Below, one piece after another: positions 1 to 5,107 of a stretch of DNA of 5,107 bases; position 1 is the stretch's first letter; every line of letters starts with the position of its first letter. This stretch comes from Deltaproteobacteria bacterium (GTDB lineage Bacteria > Desulfobacterota > SM23-61). The translations under genes and the position numbers were made by a program. The stretch is from assembly GCA_026388915.1 (NCBI GenBank), contig JAPLIW010000429.1, positions 1 to 5,107 of the forward strand. The letters are read 5' to 3'. The notes below the pieces were generated by a model. It did no database searches. It had not been told where the DNA came from and was given only the letters and a program-made list of their open reading frames with translations.

Positions 1-20
1 TCTTTGTTCATCCTCTTGTC

Positions 21-39
21 TCGATCCCCGGAGGATCGA
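21..39. repeat. Small perfect hairpin near the left edge
   Basis: The arms TCGATCC (21-27) and GGATCGA (33-39) are perfect complements around a 5-nt loop. No T-tract follows on the forward strand, so it is not a standard intrinsic terminator. It may mark the end of a gene lying to the left, since all three forward frames at the left edge close within about 100 bp and none is recognisable. Confidence 0.4.
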
Positions 40-101
40 AAGGCAAGGAGGAGTCCAGATCCATAAAATGATTTGTATTTTTTGTCTTTACCAAGAATAA
101 G

Positions 102-128
102 CTCTGCGGTCTCTGCGTACTCTGCGGT
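102..128. repeat. Three-copy 9-bp tandem repeat
   Basis: Three adjacent 9-mers, CTCTGCGGT, CTCTGCGTA and CTCTGCGGT, lie at 102-110, 111-119 and 120-128; copies one and three are identical. The array sits about 90 bp before the aminotransferase start in sequence with no convincing gene. It resembles the CTCTGCG-rich intergenic repeats often seen in environmental bacterial genomes, but that comparison is from memory. No function can be assigned. Confidence 0.75.
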
Positions 129-165
129 TGATTTTTTCTTCCTCCCCGGAGGGCGCTGAGACTTT

Positions 166-171
166 TATAAT
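166..171 (+). promoter_or_regulatory. Possible -10 box of the aminotransferase promoter
   Basis: A perfect TATAAT lies 49 bp before the chosen ATG, which would give a leader of roughly 40 nt. No TTGACA-like hexamer is found 16-18 bp upstream; that stretch is C-rich (TCCCCG). There is also no TG extension directly before the box. If it is a promoter it would need an activator or another contact, so the call is tentative. Confidence 0.35.
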
Positions 172-205
172 TTCCTATGCGATTAAAAATCAGAAAGGAA
201 ATCAT

Positions 206-214
206 AAGGAGGAG
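206..214 (+). promoter_or_regulatory. Ribosome binding site that fixes the aminotransferase start
   Basis: AAGGAGGAG is a near-ideal anti-16S match, and its AGGAGG core (207-212) ends 8 nt before the ATG at 221. The reading frame is open further upstream to a TTG at 128, but that start has no such site and would add 31 residues that do not look like family sequence. This decides the start at 221. Confidence 0.85.
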
Positions 215-220
215 AGATTT

Positions 221-1567
221 ATGGCCCAAACTGCCAGCATGAAGGATAACGTTTTTTATCGGAATTCCAGAAAATCCTACCCCACCGCGGTTCACGGGGA
301 AGGTATTTACATCTATGATTCCACGGGGAAGAGGTACATCGACGGGTCCGCCGGAGCGGCCGTGGTTGGAATCGGCCACGGGGTGAAAGAGATCACCCAG
401 GCCATGGTCCGCCAGGCGGAGAAGATCTCCTTCGCCCACGGCTCCCAGTTCACCAGCGAGGTTTCGATCGAACTGGCGTCAAAGTTGATCCGCCTGGCCC
501 CCGAGGGGATGACCCGCGTTTACTTCCTGTCCGGCGGGTCGGAAGCCGTCGAAACAGCAGTAAAACTGGCCCGGCAGTACCAGGTAGAGAGGGGCAAGCC
601 GGAAAAGTATAAGGTCATCTCCCGCTGGACCAGCTACCACGGAAACACCCTGGGAGCGCTGGCCTTGTCCGGGCATTCCGGGAGGAGGCGCCTCTACCTC
701 CCCCTGATGCTCCACACCCCTCATATCGCCCCGGCCTATTGTTACCGGTGCCCCTTCGGCCTGCAGCCGGAAGCCTGCTCCCTGGAGTGCGCCGCAGATC
801 TGGAGAAAACCATTCGGTATGAAGGCCCGGAGTCGGTGTCCGCCTTCATAGCCGAGCCCATGGTCGGCGCCACCGCGGGGGCCTTGGTTCCCCGGGATGG
901 GTATTTTCAGAAAATCCGGGAGATCTGCGACCGGCACGACGTGCTCTTCATCTCCGACGAAGTGATGACCGGGATGGGGAGGACGGGGAAAAATTTCGGG
1001 ATCGACCACTGGAAGGTAAAACCGGACATGATCGTCGCCGCCAAGGGATTAAGCAGCGGGTACACCCCCATGGGGGCGGTCATCGTCAAGGAAGAAATCC
1101 ATCGGGTCATCCAGGAAGGATCGGGAGCTTTTGTTCACGGCCACACCTACAGCCAGAATCCCCTCTCCGGGGCCATCGGCTGCGCGGTCGTTGACTATCT
1201 GGTAAAGCACGATCTCATCTCCCGCTCGGCGGAAATGGGGAAATATTTTCACCGGGCCCTGAAATCTCTGGAGCGCCACAGCTTCGTCGGGGATGTACGG
1301 GGAAAGGGGCTGTTCGCGGGGATCGAATTCGTGAAGGACAAGAAGACCAAGGAGCCCTTCGACCCCAAGTTGAGGCTCAACGGCCTCGTCGGCAGCCGGG
1401 CTTTTGAAAAAGGATTGATCACCTATCCGGGCGGGGGGGGCGCCGACGGAATCCGGGGAGACCACATTCTCCTGGCCCCGCCGCTCATCATTACCGAGGA
1501 GCAGATCAATGATCTGGTAGGAATTCTGGATCAGACCTTCACCGAAGTTTCAAAGGAGGTTTCTTAA
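221..1567 (+). CDS. Class III PLP-dependent aminotransferase, substrate unknown
   Basis: A 448-residue protein of the class III (omega/acetylornithine/GABA type) aminotransferase family, which moves an amino group between an amine or amino acid and a 2-oxo acid using pyridoxal phosphate in the cytoplasm. Length is typical of the family. Visible landmarks in order are: the N-terminal DGSAGAAVVGIGHG stretch (41-54), the phosphate-binding SGGSEAVETA (104-113), YHG (139-141), the AEP motif with Glu212, Asp246 in SDEVMTG that would contact the PLP ring nitrogen, Lys275 in AAKGLSSGY as the Schiff-base lysine, Thr309 in HTYSQNPLSG, and the C-terminal GDHILLAPPLIIT (413-425). An unusual insert carries Cys174, Cys177, Cys186 and Cys190. 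A run of eight G occurs near the 3' end without breaking the frame. It is a single gene, converging on the reverse-strand CMD gene. The fold and cofactor are secure; the substrate is not. Uncharacterised homologues with a CYRCP-type motif (I recall B. subtilis YodT as a possible relative) or beta-alanine/taurine-type enzymes are possibilities. Confidence 0.95.
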   Translation: MAQTASMKDNVFYRNSRKSYPTAVHGEGIYIYDSTGKRYIDGSAGAAVVGIGHGVKEITQAMVRQAEKISFAHGSQFTSEVSIELASKLIRLAPEGMTRVYFLSGGSEAVETAVKLARQYQVERGKPEKYKVISRWTSYHGNTLGALALSGHSGRRRLYLPLMLHTPHIAPAYCYRCPFGLQPEACSLECAADLEKTIRYEGPESVSAFIAEPMVGATAGALVPRDGYFQKIREICDRHDVLFISDEVMTGMGRTGKNFGIDHWKVKPDMIVAAKGLSSGYTPMGAVIVKEEIHRVIQEGSGAFVHGHTYSQNPLSGAIGCAVVDYLVKHDLISRSAEMGKYFHRALKSLERHSFVGDVRGKGLFAGIEFVKDKKTKEPFDPKLRLNGLVGSRAFEKGLITYPGGGGADGIRGDHILLAPPLIITEEQINDLVGILDQTFTEVSKEVS

Positions 1568-1583
1568 TGTGGTTATAGATTAT

Positions 1584-1768
1584 TGATGGTCTCGTAAAAA
1601 GTCCCTTGGGCCGTCACCCCGGCGAAATCCGGGGTCCAGACATTGTCCCCGCGGAAGCGGGGAACCATTAAGGAAAATCTGGATTCCCGTTTTCACGGGA
1701 AACCCTGGATTCCGGCTTTCGCCGGAATGACGGAAATTCCTACTTTTTGACTTTTTGCGACACCATCA
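1584..1768. repeat. Nested palindromic repeat element (185 bp)
   Basis: The ends form a 20-bp imperfect inverted repeat: 1584-1603 matches the reverse complement of 1749-1768 at 18 of 20 positions. Between them lie four separate hairpins: 1617-1634 (6-bp stem), 1646-1663 (7-bp stem, GGAA loop), 1684-1701 (7-bp stem, TTTC loop) and 1709-1728 (8-bp stem ATTCCGGC/GCCGGAAT, TTTC loop). The first two carry GAAA/GGAA-type loops on the forward strand and the last two on the reverse strand, so the element is a palindrome made of palindromes. There is no coding frame and no transposase. It resembles a non-autonomous miniature element or a REP/dRS3-like intergenic repeat. Its position between two convergent genes would let it fold in transcripts from either side. 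Confidence 0.8.
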
Positions 1769-1815
1769 GTATTGGAGGACTGGGAAAAAACTGTCGCAGA
1801 TAATTAAGGTCTTTG

Positions 1816-1840
1816 CCTCCAACCTCCAGCCTCCAACCTC
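1816..1840. repeat. Heptamer tandem repeat downstream of the CMD gene
   Basis: Units CCTCCAA, CCTCCAG and CCTCCAA plus a partial CCTC run head to tail from 1816 to 1840, a period of 7 bp. On the reverse strand, the coding strand of the neighbouring gene, it reads as TTGGAGG-type units and begins 11 nt after the stop codon of the CMD gene. No function is known to me. Confidence 0.8.
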
Positions 1841-1851
1841 TTACCCATTAT

Positions 1852-2250
1852 TTATTTCAACGGCCAGAGCCCCTTCTCTTGCAGCACTTCCCGGAAGACC
1901 TTCAAGGCGGAGTTCATGACCGGAACCCCGCCGTAGGTGGCCATCTGGAAGATGACCTCGGTGACCTCCTGGGGCGTGCAGCCCACGTTTATCGCCCCAT
2001 GGAGATGCATCTTCAGTTCTTCAGTCCTTTCCAGCACGGTTAGAGCGGCCACGGTTACCAGTTGCCGGGTTTTGTGGGGAATCTTCTCCCGGGCATAGAG
2101 CTTCCCGGTCACGAACATGGAAAGCTCCTTGGCTAGCTCTTTGTTGAAGGACCTCCAGAGGTCAAAGGGGCGCTCCCCGGTAACACCTTTAAAATACAGC
2201 TCCGCCGTTTTCTGCGTTTTCTCTTTCAGGTCATCCATCGGATCGCTCAT
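1852..2250 (-). CDS. Carboxymuconolactone decarboxylase (CMD) family protein
   Basis: A 132-residue, mainly alpha-helical, soluble protein of the CMD/AhpD-like family. Members include gamma-carboxymuconolactone decarboxylase of the protocatechuate pathway and alkylhydroperoxidase-type redox proteins. The conserved core is visible at about 60-121: KTRQLVTVAAL (60-70), EELKMHLHGAINVG (77-90) with His82 and His84, Cys91, then TPQEVTEVIFQMATYGGVPVMNSA. Only one cysteine (Cys91) is present, so it lacks the CxxC pair of AhpD peroxidases and is closer to the PcaC-like branch. The length equals a single-domain member. The start ATG at 2250 is preceded by a modest purine-rich site (GGAAAGGCGG); a second ATG four codons later has no better site. 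It lies 114 bp downstream of the protease gene on the same strand. No catabolic neighbours are present, so a true role in aromatic degradation is unsupported. Confidence 0.9.
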   Translation of the reverse strand: MSDPMDDLKEKTQKTAELYFKGVTGERPFDLWRSFNKELAKELSMFVTGKLYAREKIPHKTRQLVTVAALTVLERTEELKMHLHGAINVGCTPQEVTEVIFQMATYGGVPVMNSALKVFREVLQEKGLWPLK

Positions 2251-2273
2251 TTTTCCGCCTTTCCATTGGCCCG

Positions 2274-2300
2274 GCAGGGGCGCGGGCCCCGCGCTCCTGC
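2274..2300. repeat. Strong GC-rich hairpin between protease and CMD genes
   Basis: Arms 2274-2285 and 2289-2300 pair over 12 positions around a 3-nt loop. Eleven are Watson-Crick pairs; the position 2279/2295 is G-T on the forward strand and A-C on the reverse strand. It lies 23 nt upstream of the CMD start codon. No T-tract follows on either strand, so it is not a canonical intrinsic terminator. It could attenuate read-through from the protease gene, stabilise a processed mRNA end, or mask the weak CMD ribosome site; these are inferences. Confidence 0.7.
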
Positions 2301-2325
2301 GAAATTATTATGACCATTCAGATGT

Positions 2326-2353
2326 CAGCCATCAGCTATGAGCCATGAGCTAA
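2326..2353. repeat. Heptamer tandem repeat downstream of the protease gene
   Basis: Four 7-bp units, CAGCCAT, CAGCTAT, GAGCCAT and GAGCTAA, run from 2326 to 2353 and follow the pattern SAGCYAW. The array begins 11 nt after the protease stop codon, reading in the direction of that gene, the same distance seen for the different heptamer array after the CMD gene. Its function is unknown. Confidence 0.75.
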
Positions 2354-2364
2354 ATTGCGATTCG

Positions 2365-4812
2365 CTATTTTTTTTCCTCCGGGCTCTCAAATTCTTTCAT
2401 TCGTTTGGCTAATTCATGCAATTTCTGATCGACGAGATAGTTGACTGTCCCCGGGGGGTAATTGCCCGCAGAGTCCTTCTCCCCGGCGGGCACACCGGTC
2501 AGGATCTCAATCCCCTGGTCAACGGTCTGGACCGGGTAGATGCGGAACTTCCCTTCCTTCACCGCTTCCACCACATCCTTCCGGAGCATGAGGTCGCCCA
2601 CGTTCTGGTGGGGGATGATGACCCCCTGCTTCCCGGTCAGCCCGCGGGACCTGCAGACATCGAAGAACCCCTCGATCTTCTGGTTCACCCCGCCGATGGG
2701 CTGAATCTCGCCGTTCTGGTTGATCGATCCGGTGATGGCGACATCCTGGCGCAGGGGTAGATCGGCCAGGCTGGAGACGATGGCATAAACCTCCGTGGAG
2801 GATGCACTGTCTCCGTCCACCCCGCTGTAAGACTGCTCGAAGGCCAGGCTGGCGGTTAGGGTCAGGGGCTTGTCCTGGGCGTACTTGCCGCGCAGGTATC
2901 CGCCCAGGATCAGCACTCCCTTGTTGTGGGTTCTTCCCGAGAGGTCGGCCTCCCGTTCGATGTTGATGATCCCCCCCTTGCCCATGGCGGTCTTGGCCGT
3001 GATCCGGGTGGGCTTGCCGAAGGCGTATTCCCCCAGGTCGTAAACCGAGAGGCCGTTCACCTGCCCCACCTTGGCCCCCTCGGAGTCGATCAGAATGATT
3101 CCTTCGTCGATCATTTCCTGGATTTTGTCCTCGATCATGCGCAACCGATCGATCCTCTCGGCAATGGCCTGATCCACGTGTTTTTCCGTCACCTGCCCGC
3201 TGCCGTCCTTTTTGGCCCAGTAATTGGCTTCCCGCAGGACATCCGTGATCCGGTGGAATTCGGTGGAAAGCTTCTTCTGCCGGCCCGCCAGCCGCACCCC
3301 GTACTCGATGACCGCGGCCACCCCGGTCCGGTCGAAGGGGAGGAGGTTCTCGTCCTGGCAGATCTTGCGGATGAAGGTGGAGTACTGGAGCTGGGAATCC
3401 TCGTTCCGGTTCATCACTGAGTCGAAATCGGCTTTGATCTTGAAGATCTTCTTGAAGTCCTCATCCATGGAGTAGAGGGTCTCGTAAATATAGGCGTCGC
3501 CGATCATGACCACTTTGACCCTGGCCTCGATCGGCTCCGGTTTGAGAGCCGAGCTGGCGAAGAGGTAGAAGGGGTCGAAGGACTGCATCTCCATGGAGCG
3601 GTTGCGCAGGGTGCGCTTCAGGGCGATATAGACCCCGGGCTCGATGAAAACATCCAGGGCGTTGAGGACCAGGTACCCCCCGTTGGCCCGGAGGAAGGAG
3701 CCGCTCTTGATCTTGGTGAAGTCCGTCTTCCACATCCCTCCCATGCGGTCCACATTCCGCTCGATGGTCCCGAAGAGGTTGCGGTAGGTGGGCGAGGTTT
3801 CGATGATGACCGGAGCCCCCTTGGTCTCCGAATTGTCCACCAGGACGTTCACCTGGTATTCGCTGAAGGTATCGGGAGCCGCGGCCAGGGTCAGCCCGGG
3901 AATGGGGAGTTGCGGGGTTTCGGCCTTGGGCTGAAAGCGGGAAGGGTTCTCCAGGACGGTATCCTTGGCTTCATCGAGGTAGGCCTGGATTTTGGGCTGG
4001 GGGTACTTCTCTTTCAGGTCCCCGATGGCTTCCACGACCAGATGGGAAATGGCCGATTTATCCAGGCCATTCAGCTCCTCCTGGATCACCTTTTCCACTT
4101 TCCGGGTCTCTTTGAGGACCTGTTCCATCTCGCTGCTCAGTTGGCCGTATTTCACCTTCAGGTTTTCAAAAGTCTCTTTGGAAAACTGGCCCTGGTCCAC
4201 CAGGTTTTCCAGTTGATCCAGGGGCACGGGATTGGCGGCCACCACGGGGACGATATCCGGGCGGGTAAAGGGGCCGACCTGGACCTGCACCACGGCGAAT
4301 CCTTCCTTCTTGGCCTTGGTTTCAAATTCCTTGACCATGGCTTTTTCCCGCTCCCGATGCTTGTCCACCACCCCTCTTCGCTGCTTCTGGTACTCCTCGC
4401 TCTCGAAGATCTGCGGGATGGCTTTCTTCAGAGACTCGATGAGGTCGTCCATCTCCTTCTTGAAGACCTTCCCTTTCCCGGCCGGAAGGGTGATGCATTT
4501 GGGCTGATCGGGGTCTTTGAAGTTGTTGACAAAGCAAAGGTCATCGGGAATTTTCCCGGTCTTGTCGATCTCCTCCAGCAGGCACTTGATGGTCGTGGTT
4601 CTCCCGGTTCCTACCAGGCCGACGATGAAGATGTTGTAGCCCAGGCTCTCCACTTCCAGGCCCAGGCGAATGGCCTTCAGGGCCCGATCCTGGCCGATGA
4701 CATCGGTGCAGGCCTGGACCTCCTGGGTACTCTTGAAAGGAAGAGATTCCGGGGGGCAGCGCCAGCGCAGCTTTTCCACTGGAACCTCGGCGTATTTTTT
4801 CGCTTCGGCCAT
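2365..4812 (-). CDS. Lon-family Ser-Lys protease with AAA_32-type ATPase domain
   Basis: An 815-residue soluble protein: an N-terminal AAA+ half of the AAA_32 type and a C-terminal Lon proteolytic domain, with no LonA substrate-binding domain and no membrane segment (unlike archaeal LonB). The start MAEAKK is fixed by AAGGAGGG six bases before it. Landmarks: DVIGQDRALKAI (37-48), a P-loop GLVGTGRTTT (65-74) with Arg71 where Lys is usual, a charged helical probably coiled-coil insert at about 118-290, RANGGYLVLNALDVF (375-389) at the Walker B position but with Asn-Ala instead of Asp-Glu, a sensor-like KVVMIGDAYIYETL (433-446), and a helical lid around 490-565. The protease domain spans about 580-775 with catalytic Ser669 in GVDGDSAS and Lys712 in GGVNQKIEG; their 43-residue spacing equals that of E. 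coli Lon (Ser679/Lys722). A 40-residue tail with PPGTVNYLVDQKL follows. It should form a ring-shaped cytoplasmic protease. The altered nucleotide motifs leave open weak or absent ATP use, as reported for LonC of Meiothermus. Confidence 0.95.
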   Translation of the reverse strand: MAEAKKYAEVPVEKLRWRCPPESLPFKSTQEVQACTDVIGQDRALKAIRLGLEVESLGYNIFIVGLVGTGRTTTIKCLLEEIDKTGKIPDDLCFVNNFKDPDQPKCITLPAGKGKVFKKEMDDLIESLKKAIPQIFESEEYQKQRRGVVDKHREREKAMVKEFETKAKKEGFAVVQVQVGPFTRPDIVPVVAANPVPLDQLENLVDQGQFSKETFENLKVKYGQLSSEMEQVLKETRKVEKVIQEELNGLDKSAISHLVVEAIGDLKEKYPQPKIQAYLDEAKDTVLENPSRFQPKAETPQLPIPGLTLAAAPDTFSEYQVNVLVDNSETKGAPVIIETSPTYRNLFGTIERNVDRMGGMWKTDFTKIKSGSFLRANGGYLVLNALDVFIEPGVYIALKRTLRNRSMEMQSFDPFYLFASSALKPEPIEARVKVVMIGDAYIYETLYSMDEDFKKIFKIKADFDSVMNRNEDSQLQYSTFIRKICQDENLLPFDRTGVAAVIEYGVRLAGRQKKLSTEFHRITDVLREANYWAKKDGSGQVTEKHVDQAIAERIDRLRMIEDKIQEMIDEGIILIDSEGAKVGQVNGLSVYDLGEYAFGKPTRITAKTAMGKGGIINIEREADLSGRTHNKGVLILGGYLRGKYAQDKPLTLTASLAFEQSYSGVDGDSASSTEVYAIVSSLADLPLRQDVAITGSINQNGEIQPIGGVNQKIEGFFDVCRSRGLTGKQGVIIPHQNVGDLMLRKDVVEAVKEGKFRIYPVQTVDQGIEILTGVPAGEKDSAGNYPPGTVNYLVDQKLHELAKRMKEFESPEEKK

Positions 4813-4818
4813 GGATTT

Positions 4819-4826
4819 CCCTCCTT
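4819..4826 (-). promoter_or_regulatory. Ribosome binding site that fixes the protease start
   Basis: On the reverse strand this reads AAGGAGGG, six bases before the ATG at 4812. A TTG seven codons further upstream (4833) is in frame, but the ribosome site would then lie inside the coding region, so 4812 is preferred. I see no convincing -35/-10 pair for this gene in the 295 bp to the right edge. Confidence 0.85.
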
Positions 4827-4870
4827 GGGGCAATAAGGATGAAGGGTCAGTGTTTCGAGTCAGTAAAAAA

Positions 4871-4924
4871 TGATGAATTCGTAAAAAGTCGCAATTCCAT
4901 AGAATTCGTCATTCCGGCGAAAGC
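4871..4924. repeat. Truncated copy of the nested palindromic repeat
   Basis: Bases 4871-4890 match the left end of the 1584-1768 element at 17 of 20 positions, sharing TCGTAAAAAGTC. Bases 4907-4924 (CGTCATTCCGGCGAAAGC) are the exact reverse complement of 1715-1732 over 18 bp. The second hairpin arm is missing: after GAAAGC the sequence changes to AGAGATTTTTTAG, so the copy appears broken just before an AT-richer segment. It lies about 60-110 bp upstream of the protease start. Confidence 0.7.
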
Positions 4925-4933
4925 AGAGATTTT

Positions 4934-5107
4934 TTAGGGGGGCATAATTTTCCATTCAAGAGTTGGACCATAAACTAACCCAGGAAAATAACTTGGCTTT
5001 CTCAACAGAGCCCCCAGTTTTAGTAAAATAAAATATGGCACAAATAGGCGATATCGATTCTCCTGAATAACATTCCAGACCCAATATTCAGGGCAAATAT
5101 GAATGTC
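4934..5107 (-). other. Open frame running off the right edge, possible 3' end of an unknown gene
   Basis: On the reverse strand one frame is open from the right edge to a TAA at 4934-4936, giving 57 residues rich in Tyr, Pro, Leu and aromatic residues (for example LLKLGALLRKPSYFPGLVYG). I do not recognise the family. The segment is visibly AT-richer than the rest of the window and abuts a truncated repeat, which fits a transferred or inserted segment. A stretch this short could be open by chance, so this is only a candidate. If real, its stop lies about 120 bp upstream of the protease start. Confidence 0.25.

Noticed and set aside
128..220. 31-codon N-terminal extension of the aminotransferase from a TTG
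   Set aside because: There is no ribosome site for the TTG, and a strong AAGGAGGAG sits before the ATG at 221. The extension also overlaps the putative -10 box.
479..1009. 176-codon reverse open frame inside the aminotransferase
   Set aside because: It is antisense to the conserved catalytic core of the enzyme and its sequence is low-complexity Gly/Pro/Arg-rich.
1617..1728. CRISPR-like array of short palindromes
   Set aside because: The hairpin units differ in sequence and orientation, spacing is irregular, and there are no uniform spacers or cas genes.
1709..1748. Intrinsic terminator for the aminotransferase
   Set aside because: The 8-bp hairpin at 1709-1728 is followed by GACGGAAATTCC, and the T5 tract comes only 15 nt later, too far for a standard terminator.
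2926..3420. 164-codon forward open frame opposite the protease gene
   Set aside because: It is an antisense shadow of a GC-rich coding region, with no recognisable domain and no good ribosome site.
3910..4836. 308-codon forward open frame opposite the protease gene
   Set aside because: It lies wholly antisense to a gene with clear AAA and Lon motifs. Its Leu/Gly/Phe/His-rich composition is what the reverse of a Lys/Glu-rich helical region gives, and no family motif is visible.
4853..4897. Sigma-70 promoter for the protease (TTGCGA as -35 on the reverse strand)
   Set aside because: At 17-bp spacing the -10 position reads ATTTTT, matching the consensus at only two of six bases.

Overview
The window is moderately GC-rich and holds three confidently called protein genes. 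A forward class III (PLP-dependent) aminotransferase lies at 221-1567. Two reverse-strand genes follow: a small carboxymuconolactone decarboxylase (CMD) family protein at 1852-2250 and a large Lon-family protease with an AAA_32-type ATPase half at 2365-4812. Gene style, strong AAGGAGG ribosome sites and the type of intergenic repeat suggest a Gram-negative, Deltaproteobacteria/Desulfobacterota-like genome. That assignment rests on general resemblance, not on a marker gene.

Layout. Bases 1-220 are non-coding as far as I can see. They hold a small hairpin, a three-copy 9-bp tandem repeat, a perfect TATAAT box and the ribosome site of the aminotransferase. The aminotransferase and the CMD gene converge on a 284-bp gap filled largely by a nested palindromic repeat (1584-1768) and a heptamer tandem array (1816-1840). 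The 114-bp gap between the protease and the CMD gene carries a second heptamer array and a strong GC-rich hairpin. Upstream of the protease (4813-5107) is its ribosome site, a truncated relative of the nested palindromic repeat, and an AT-richer stretch with a 57-codon frame that runs off the right edge.

How the genes work together. Nothing shows a shared pathway. The aminotransferase belongs to amino-acid or amine metabolism with an unknown substrate. The CMD protein is a small alpha-helical enzyme or redox-type protein of unknown substrate. The protease is a cytoplasmic Ser-Lys peptidase for protein quality control or regulated degradation. The protease and CMD gene point the same way and could be co-transcribed, but their spacer is long and structured.

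I see no CRISPR array, tRNA, rRNA, complete transposon, phage gene or recognisable defence or biosynthetic system. The most interesting items are the nested palindrome and its truncated copy, the two heptamer arrays each lying about 11 nt after a stop codon, the four-cysteine insert in the aminotransferase, and the non-canonical nucleotide-binding motifs of the protease.
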